NCBI GenBank assembly: GCA_035771175.1
Contig: CM069608.1
Span: 26,046,519 to 26,110,518 of the forward strand
Direction of reading: 5' to 3'
Length of the DNA stretch: 64,000 nt
Origin: Paratinospora sagittata
Lineage: Eukaryota > Streptophyta > Magnoliopsida > Ranunculales > Menispermaceae
Within the stretch, counting starts at the first letter, position 1, and every line of letters begins with the position of its first letter. A model generated the notes under the pieces. That model saw nothing but the letters and a program-made list of their open reading frames with translations. It was not told where the DNA came from and ran no database searches. The position numbers and the translations under genes are program-made. Shown here piece after piece: positions 56,669-64,000 of this stretch.

Positions 56669-57150
56669 TGTGAGAAAGAATATTCTTCCAAGTTTATGGG
56701 ATTATCAATATTTTCTTTTTCAAATTTAGTCAATGAAAGAGACAAAGCCAAGAAATTATTTAATGGCTTGAGATTCGAGTTGAGGCAGGCATTATCTATC
56801 ATGAAAGTTGACAACTATCGTGAAGTGGTCAATCAAGCCATGCAATATGAGCAAGAACGACAGCAGCAGGAGCAAAAAAATAGTAGAGGAAAAAATAAAT
56901 AAATAACTTTCATGGAAAAGGTAATCTTAGGAAATTCCAACGCAGTGGAATTCCGGCCACCTCGGGACAAAAGCCAACAAGTCAAGGGTTTGAAGCAAAC
57001 CAGCAAGCGATAGCAAAAAATTCATATCAATTCAACTCAACCAACCAAAAAAACAATAGGAGGGACCGAGGACAAAGGTTAATCCACACCAACAACCACA
57101 AGTAAAGAGAAGGGCCACAGCTGGAACGTGGCCAAAATTTTGATCCAAGA
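56669..57150 (+). pseudogene. Element C gag, C-terminal part
   Basis: Resumes at TGTGAGAAAG (56669): SKFMGLSIFSF, KAKKLFNGLRFELRQALS, and NYREVVNQAMQYEQERQQQE, as in the gag of E (FYNGLRHDIRQALL). TAA at 56900, then degraded linker to the zinc knuckle. Confidence 0.75.
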
Positions 57151-58740
57151 AAATGCTATATGTGCAAACAAGCGGGTCATATTGCTCGAAATTGTTCTCA
57201 ACCAAACCCGGTCTTTCACCAAGGACGAACACAACCACAACTAATCAACAAATCATGCCACCACCTCAAAGACCTGTTAATCAAGTGCAAGGTCAACGAA
57301 AACAAGGTCGAGCATATGCAATCACAGGACATGAACATGTGGACAATGTGGTAGTGGAAGGTACTTTCCTTTTATTTAACTCCCCGGTACGAGTATTGTT
57401 TGATACAGGATCAACTCATTCCTTTGTCGCCATATTAGTAGTTGAAAATCTAGGGCTAGAACTGGAACCTGTGGACACCAAGATAATGGTATCTACCCCA
57501 GTAGGTGCCGAAGTAAAAATTTCTCAAAAATGCCCGAATTGTGAATTAAAGATGGTAGACAAAATTATTCTGCACTGATTTGTCAATCATATTGCTAGAA
57601 GATTTTGATATAATCTTAGGCATGAATTGGCTAACACCGCATAATGCAACTGTGGACTGCCTCAACAAAAGAGTATATATAACTCTTCCAGATAAAATTG
57701 TATTAAAGATTACAGGGTCGAAATCACGATCACCAAAGTGCATCATTGTTCGAACAATGATTGGGGGGCGGAAAATTGGAAGCCCTTCTACGCGAGGAAG
57801 AAAAGGAAACTGTACAACCTCTCAGACTGGATGACATTAGTGTGGTATAGGAATTTCCTACTGTATTTCTGGAAGATTTACCTGGACTACCACCAGTATG
57901 AGAATTTGATTTCGAAATCAAAGTCCTTCCATAAACCAATCAAGTGTTTATTCCACCGTATCGGATGGCTCACACCAAACTTGTGGAACTGGATAAACAA
58001 CTCAAAGAATTAGAAGGAAAATAATTTATCAGAAAAAGGACCTCAACTTAGGGAGCTTCAGTACTCTTCGTAAAGAAAAAGGATGGTTATTTACGAATGT
58101 GCGTAGATTATCAAAAATTAAATAGTGTCACCATCAAGAATAAATATCCACTTCCCAGAATAGATGATTTGTTTGATCAATTATGGGGAGAAAGACATTT
58201 TTCTAAGATTCATTTACGGTCAGGGTACCATCAACTATGCATCAAGAAGTGTGACATATACAAAATCACTTTTAGAACTCCGTATGGACACTACGAATTT
58301 GTGGTGATGTCGTTTGGATTAACAAATGCACCAGCTACCTATGGATTAATGCATTGAGTATTTCGACCATATTTAGATCATTTTGTAATAGTTTTCGTAG
58401 ATGGCATATTAATTTACTCGACTACTAAAGCTGAACACCGAGAATACTTGAGGATAGTATTAGAAACACTCAAGGCTCACCAATTATATGCAAAATTCAC
58501 TAAATGTGAATTCTGAACCCACAGGAGAAATTTCTTGGGGCATGTAGTGTCGGAAAAAGGCATCGAAGTAGATGCTGTCAAAGTGGAAGCAGTACTAAAT
58601 TAGAAACAACCTGGAAATGTCATAGAAATCTGGAGTTTCTTGGGCGTGGCAGGATACTACAGACGATTTATTCAAGATTTTGCCAAATTCGCTGCACCAT
58701 TGACCCGACTAATGAGGAATGATATTCCATTTCATTAGGA
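57151..58740 (+). pseudogene. Element C zinc knuckle, protease and partial reverse transcriptase
   Basis: Zinc knuckle CYMCKQAGHIARNC (57154-57195). Protease VLFDTGSTHSFV (DTG at 57402). DIILGMNWLTPHNATVDC near 57610. Reverse transcriptase: [20 protein letters not shown] (58097 onward), [19 protein letters not shown], then FVDGILIYS, again Gly for the second Asp as in E. The frame fades in [18 protein letters not shown] with stops and ends at about 58740. Several frame changes (about 57577, 57834, 58020). Confidence 0.8.
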
Positions 58741-59300
58741 TGACTTATAAGTTGAGTTTTAGTAGTTAGTTTGCATGTTAATTTGATAGACTTTTAGGTG
58801 CATTTGCTTAGTTTTTAGATGTTTTTGCTTGAATTACATACTTAGTTGTTTTAGGTTCATTTAGACTTTATCTTAGGCTTTTATAGGTTTTTATCATGAA
58901 TAAATGACATTTTGATACTTGTTAATATCATAGAAGTCATATACTTTGAGTGCATTTCATTTTAGTTAATACTTTGATTAATTGCATAGAATTTATACTT
59001 GTTTATACTTTGTTTTGTAGGTAAATAAAGAGCTTTTAAAGTGGGTTGAAACAAGATTCAAATGGTATTCAAAAGTGACCAAAAACATGTGCAAAAAAGT
59101 GCAGAAGAAACAAAGAAAAGAAGTCCAAAAAGCCAAGAATTTGGCTATCTACAAGGTCATCACCACACCTACGAACCGTGACTGGGCGCCGCGGCGCCAG
59201 GAGTGGGCACCGCGGCACCGGTAACCCAGATTTGCGGGAGTGCGTGTTTTTTGGCGAGTTTTGACACCCCTTTTTGTCTTTTCACTCATTGGATGTATAT
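58741..59300 (+). repeat. Athila-like LTR fragment, plus orientation
   Basis: Starts where the pol of C stops. It has a TTTTAG-rich stretch and then the GC-rich motif GGGCGCCGCGGCGCCAGG (59187-59204) and GGGCACCGCGGCACCGG, the counterpart of the motifs in the LTRs at 12413-13773, 18546-19936 and 27025-28411. Both ends are undefined. Confidence 0.45.
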
Positions 59301-59384
59301 AGCTCGTAAGGAAAAAATATTAAATTATATAAATATGTAATGTTTTATTTATAATTGAAAAAATTAAGATTAATATTGTTTTAC

Positions 59385-60139
59385 CTATATCCTAATTGGG
59401 GTAGTAGATGTGCATGAGGCGCAATAGGATTATTGCAAACATTGTCAGTTCTTCGTGGAACTAGAATAAAAAATTGGTCTCATGACCATAATTGTAAGAG
59501 GATAAGGGCCCCTGATACACCCTCTTTCTCAAAATCAACTACACGACACATTTGACGGCATAGCCACGCCAATGTTACACTCCCCCATGTGTAAGTGCCA
59601 ACCACGTCGAAATTGGCAAGCAATGGCAATAATTCCAAATGTACCAAATTGTTCGACTGGTCTAAGAATAAGCAACCCCCAATTAGTTGCAAAATGCACG
59701 CTTGTGCATACCGAACAATCTTGAACTCCGACGCATTTTTAGGTAACGGTTGCACTCTCTCTGTAAGTGTTAATAGATTAAGTCTACCCCCACGTCTCTC
59801 TTTTCTAACTGGGGTAAATCTGAGCAACTCAGAACATAGTGCATTGTAATCAAGGCCAGTCGATCCAGTAACGGGGAGACCATAAACAGGCAGAGCCAAT
59901 TGAATTTTCAAGTCCTGTAGGGTGATAGTCGCCTCACTTACCGCCAAATAGAAGGTACGGGTCTCCTATCGTTATCGCTCAATCAATGTTGTGATCAAGT
60001 TCCAATCCAACTGGATAAATCCAACAAGTGCCACTCCGTAAAATCATGTTCTCTGTAAGTATTGGATAATTTGAGGATTTAGTGGATAAGTGCGGTGGAG
60101 GACAGCTTCCCTTTGACGACAATGTAGCTCATTTACGTC
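59385..60139 (-). pseudogene. Plant mobile domain (PMD) exon, degraded
   Basis: On the minus strand an acceptor-like TTTTGCAG precedes 60139. The exon reads ELHCRQREAVLHRTYPLNP, then FYGVALVGFIQLDWNLITTL, SEATITLQDLKIQLALPVYG (59950-59890), and LLPLLANFDVVGTYTWGS, and ends at a donor-like AG/GTAAAAC (59384). This is the pattern of the aminotransferase-like plant mobile domain of MAIN/MAIL proteins and PMD-bearing Mutator-like elements. Three stops in the first third show decay. Its partner, the Mutator-like transposase, lies directly upstream in the same orientation; joint origin is plausible but not proved. Confidence 0.7.
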
Positions 60140-60540
60140 CTGCAAAAGAACAAAAAAAGTTGTTAGCCTTTATTAAGATAAGAATTGTAGAACTGAATTA
60201 CATATCTAAATTTACATTAATTACCTCCTGGATTAGAGGACTCTGGCTCTATCTAAATTCAACACATTAAACATTATGACCTAAATGAGATGCCAAAAAT
60301 TATGAACGTATGTATTAAAAGAAATTTTAAATTCAAACAACACCAAAAATTATATAATTAAATGCAAAATGAAATGCATTTGATATAATATAAGATGCAC
60401 ATCTCCGTATGCACACACTGTCATGAAAATCAAGAAGTACATAAGTTTTATTTTAGAATAAAAGTATCAAGAAGTGTCATATTACATCACCAAAGTACAT
60501 CATAATCAAAATCTAGAAAACATGAAGATTATGCTGCCAA
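60140..60540. other. Spacer or intron between transposase and PMD
   Basis: AT-rich, no ORF with a domain. Could be intron if the two form one gene. Nothing else visible. Confidence 0.3.
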
Positions 60541-63297
60541 TAAATTTCAGGTGGCCCTTCCACAAAGAGCTGGACAACGACACCGATTGTGACGTGACCG
60601 ATTGTGACCCTCACGTCAACAATGCCCACATTGAATCCTAGAGGACGGTTTTCTTATATCCATCTTATTGTTATGCGTGATGTCCTCTGCATACCGGATT
60701 TACGAACAAAATCAAAATTAGGGATCACTTTAAACGTGATCGTACATGGTGGCCAATATGATTCATGTGGAATTGGATGAAACTGTAGCTCATAACACTT
60801 GAGGTACCTATCGAGGCGATAACAATCTTCAATGTACGCATCACAATTGACGACAGCATAATGACACACTGCCTGTACGTGGGAACATGGGATTTCATAG
60901 CATTGTCATCTTCCACAACTACAAAAATGATCTTGTAGATTGACAACTTGATTGTTTCCTCATTTGTTCAAACGTGCACTTTGTATCCTAGTAACAATCT
61001 CGAACTTCTTGGCCTGTCGATCAATCAATGTAATTGCGTGGCCCCCTGCCTTAGCTGCTCATTTGGTCATCTTCTCAACAGCGTGCGTGATATAACATTT
61101 CCCTTGACGAATTGCATTTTCTATTTCTTCCCGTCTAACATTAAACCATGCCAACTGTTTTATAGAACCTCAACTGCACTAGTGTTGTAATCGGAGACAT
61201 TTGGGCCCCTTTTAAAACACCATTAAAGCTTTCTATAGAGAAAAAAAGAAAAAAGAAAAAATGCGTAGCAAACATAAAAAGATCAACACACACATATATA
61301 AAATCATGCATATTGAAAGAATAAAAAAAAGATGAACTTCAAAAAAAAATGGAAGTCATCCAACCATACCGCACTCCACTATCGTATGCCATTGTTCACA
61401 ACCTTTTGTCGATGAAATTGAGCCACCTTGTGCGACTTTCTTGTTTATGTTTAAGTTTTTTCATAACTGCCTCAAATTTTCATGGTTGGTGTTGTGACCC
61501 CGCTTTCTTAGCCAAATCTCTCAACTCATGGTTGTGGACTTTATCATTGAAATTACTGCCTACATGACGCAAACAATATCTATGATAGGCATTGGGCTCT
61601 GTCCAACCATTCTCGGGGTCTTTAATGACTGCCAAAATACCAACATGGCGATCATTGATTAAGCAAATGCCAACTTTATTTGTGACTTGATATCGAAGAA
61701 CTCTGAGGAACCACATCCAATTATCTGTATTTTCTTCTTCAATGATGGCAAATGCGAGAGGAAATATATGACTGGCTGCATCAATACCCATGGCAATGAG
61801 CATCTTACCGCGGTATTCTCCATATAAATGTGTACCATCAATTTGTATTATGGGCCTACAATGCTTGAAGCCCTCAACCAATGCACCAAGATATGTAAGA
61901 TCTTCCCAGTAGTGCTTAACTCTTGCGATAGTGTTAGGATTGGTTGCATTCAATGCATCTATCTACTTAGGAAGCACATTGTATGATCCCTCCAAATCAC
62001 CAAAAATCTTTTCCATCACCTTCCTTATTACATGCCACACTTTCAAATAATGCACATCGTATTTGTATTTATCTTTAATCATTTCGTGAAGCGCCCTTAC
62101 TGAAATTGAAGGATCTCACCTTACAATTTTAAAAACCTCACGAAATATCAATGATAAATTAAGTTGTCTGAGGTCTTGTGACATCCGAGGCAAGACACAA
62201 GTGTGGGTTCCCTCACACTTTGTGATCTCAAACATCCCTGTCTTCTTATGCTTTGTTGCCCTTAGCCTCCACTAGCAATCGTCATTCCACTTCCTGCACC
62301 TAACTTACCATACATTGGGTTTTGAATCGACAACAATATATTCAAGTTGTTGTGCTATGCAACATCGCTTCACAGTATGTTGCAAGTTTTCTTTGTTGGG
62401 AAATGTGAGTCTTTTGAAAAAATCATGTGACTCATTTCAACCCACAGATATGTTTTCATGATTATCTAACATCGGTGTCATAGCTTGATTATTAAGTTCC
62501 ATGAAACTCAATGATGGAGCCTCATAGCCTGTTGTGGTAGGTTGAGATGTACCCCCTACACCATGCAACTGAGTGTCACGTGTCTCATTATCCTCCATGC
62601 TCAACCCATTGTCTTCCTCTTGTAATGGAGTTGTATACAAAGAATCATCATTTTGTATTACTATCAAGAGTACATTACTCAAATCAACGGGATTAGATGT
62701 CTCTTGTCCTCCATCACTGTCACTGTCTTAATCCCTATCTTTACTGATTTGTTCACGGTCATCATCAAAATTAAAATCATCATCAGATAAACGTGCCACA
62801 GATGGACAAATATCATCAACTTCAGGTCCCGTGCCCACATTTACAGCTTCAATGGGTGACATTGTACTGGAACCAATGTTCTCCAATGATCTCCTTGCAC
62901 TAGGGCCACCTACATCTGCATAGCTTGGGGAACTCCTTGTTTGAGCTTAAGTTAGAATTCCACCGACAACATCAACATATAACTCCATATTATTAGGAGG
63001 TGGGATCTCTTGCACTATGGGAAATGTGTCTATTAACTCTTGCTCATTTCTAATTGGAACAACCGTAAAATTGAAATTCCCAACCCTAAAAAACAACGGA
63101 CATCTATAGGTTATCTTTAGTCTTGACTCCCAAGAAATTTGTAGTACATTTCGAATAACCCCTTTAAATTCTTCAAAAGTAATGTCTAATCGAACTCTTA
63201 AAATGCCAACAGGCGGACTATTATATGATATACCTTGAGGGTTGGGTAACATTTGGCTATTTGTGAAGCATATTACTGAAACAAATTTGTCTGCCAT
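60541..63297 (-). pseudogene. Mutator-like (MULE) transposase, degraded
   Basis: N-terminus: ATG 63297, PB1-like domain to 62947 (MADKFVSVICFTNSQMLP, VPIRNEQELIDTF, MELYVDVVGG). An acidic linker (62946-62430). Then a MuDR-type DNA-binding region with CEGTHTC-like zinc ligands (62430-62100). DDE core: IIQIDGTHLYGEYRG (first Asp, about 61835), LINDRHVGI (second Asp, about 61650), YHRYCLRHVGSNF, and ESFNGVL (Glu, about 61231) after what looks like a small intron. SWIM zinc finger CSCGR.QCYEIPCSH (60880-60935, one stop inside) and a zinc-knuckle remnant (CGHC.REGHNR, about 60600). Stops (near 61965, 62120, 62330) and lost frames make it non-functional. No terminal inverted repeats were identified. 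Confidence 0.8.
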
Positions 63298-64000
63298 CTA
63301 GATTAACATACACAATCATAATAATTATTTCAATGATCATAATATTATAACATATATTAGTTCAAAAAATTAGTAACCTAAAAAAAATTCTCGCGGAGAG
63401 CGATGCCTCCTTTCAAAGCAAACCCATAAAAAATGCAAATAAATTCAAAGAAGAAACCAATAAACCTGAAGATAAAATAAATACTTTTAAAGAAATTTTT
63501 TTATCTGGCAAACACAAAACACTTAAAAGATAAATATAATAATAGAACTTATCGAGGTTCAACTGTTTATGTTGGGAGACTTGAGTGAGATAGGAATAAG
63601 TGGGGTATTTCTTGGCTACTCAAGAATCAAGCCTTGTTAGAAACAACAGTCATTACCAATCACTATGGTCCTTACAAAAGAAAAAGAAAAAAAACATGCA
63701 TAAGTATCATGCTTTTTCCACGTTCAGACATTTTTATTTTTATTTTTTTATTTACACATGCACGCTTACTAATTATTTTAACTAAAAACCCGTGTTACAG
63801 AATTTTAGTTATAAAGTTCTTTATTTTCACACAAAGATCTTTGTCGCCGTATCATTTACCTTTTCTAAGCCATAAATATTAGCAAATATTCCCACCTCAA
63901 ACTTATTGATGCTAAAGCATCACAGCGAAGCCACCATCGTCTAAAATCACAAATGTGCATAACTAAGTAATCAAACAACAGAGTATATATAAATACGAAT
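63298..64000. other. AT-rich region with no recognisable feature
   Basis: Upstream flank of the MULE transposase. Contains A-rich and TTTTTATTT runs only. Short open frames here look fortuitous. A terminal inverted repeat of the MULE might lie here, but its partner beyond 59300 was not found by eye. Confidence 0.4.

Larger units (their letters stand above)
15430..58740 (+). mobile_element. Element C: split Tekay-type retrotransposon hosting elements G and E
   Basis: Pieces in order: 5' LTR (about 15430-16631), primer site, leader, gag start (18108-18155), [G 18156-34033], gag (34034-34641), [E 34642-56668], rest of gag, protease and reverse transcriptase (56669-58740). The reading frame resumes across both gaps, so G and E entered after C. 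RNase H, integrase and 3' LTR are missing; at 58740 the coding homology stops and other element sequence begins. Many stops and frameshifts show age. Its clade follows from gag and reverse transcriptase likeness to E. Confidence 0.75.

Overview
This window is a piece of a plant nuclear genome, most likely a woody eudicot. The evidence is AT-rich intergenic DNA, introns with plant-type GT..AG borders, tRNA-primed Ty3/gypsy and Ty1/copia-like elements, a Mutator-like transposase, a plant mobile domain and an RWP-RK transcription-factor gene. The RWP-RK gene looks like the RKD genes known from Rutaceae (Citrus), but the species cannot be fixed from sequence alone. Almost everything is transposable-element DNA, nested up to three deep.

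Left part (1-5197, minus strand): the 5' end of a Tekay-type chromovirus ('element A') whose gag-pol lies beyond the left edge. In place of the middle and C-terminal part of its extra 5' ORF it carries, in opposite orientation, an intron-containing host gene fragment. This has the promoter region, 5' UTR and first exon of a nucleobase-ascorbate transporter (NAT) gene followed by an RKD (RWP-RK) gene. Splicing at visible GT..AG sites gives one open frame of about 360 codons over five exons. Two internal in-frame duplications are present, and the block is bordered on both sides by the same family of short tandem repeats. This is the most interesting object in the window.

5198-15429: older debris. 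It contains a degraded copia-like LTR with an array of small hairpins, an L1-type LINE fragment, a gypsy solo LTR in that LINE with a 5-bp target-site duplication (TSD), a fragment of the element A family, an Athila LTR with adjoining 3' sequence, and a piece of another minus-strand gypsy element.

15430-58740: a plus-strand Tekay-like element ('C') split by two insertions. The first (18156-34033, minus) is a pol-less copia-like element ('G'), itself split by an Athila element ('D', 18546-28411, minus, TSD CTTGG). The second (34642-56668, plus) is a Tekay-type element ('E') of the same family as A, itself split by a younger Tekay element ('B', 44096-54913, plus, TSD CCAGC). Joining the flanks across each insertion restores the interrupted reading, which gives a relative insertion order.

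58741-64000: a fragment of an Athila-like LTR, then a degraded minus-strand Mutator-like transposase (PB1-like, DDE, SWIM and zinc-knuckle regions) with a plant mobile domain pseudogene next to it, then featureless AT-rich DNA.

Three structural signals cut across the elements. (1) Element family A/E and a third fragment each carry three hairpins spaced about 120 bp apart, with a near-constant loop and different, largely compensating stems. (2) The A/E LTRs carry 3 to 13 copies of a 20-21 bp unit centred on the palindrome GAACGTTC, directly upstream of the TATA box. (3) The copia-like LTRs carry arrays of roughly 57-bp units, each with an AGGGCGCT/AGCGTCCT inverted repeat. Element B's five premature stops are all TAG, as expected from C-to-T change at CAG codons.
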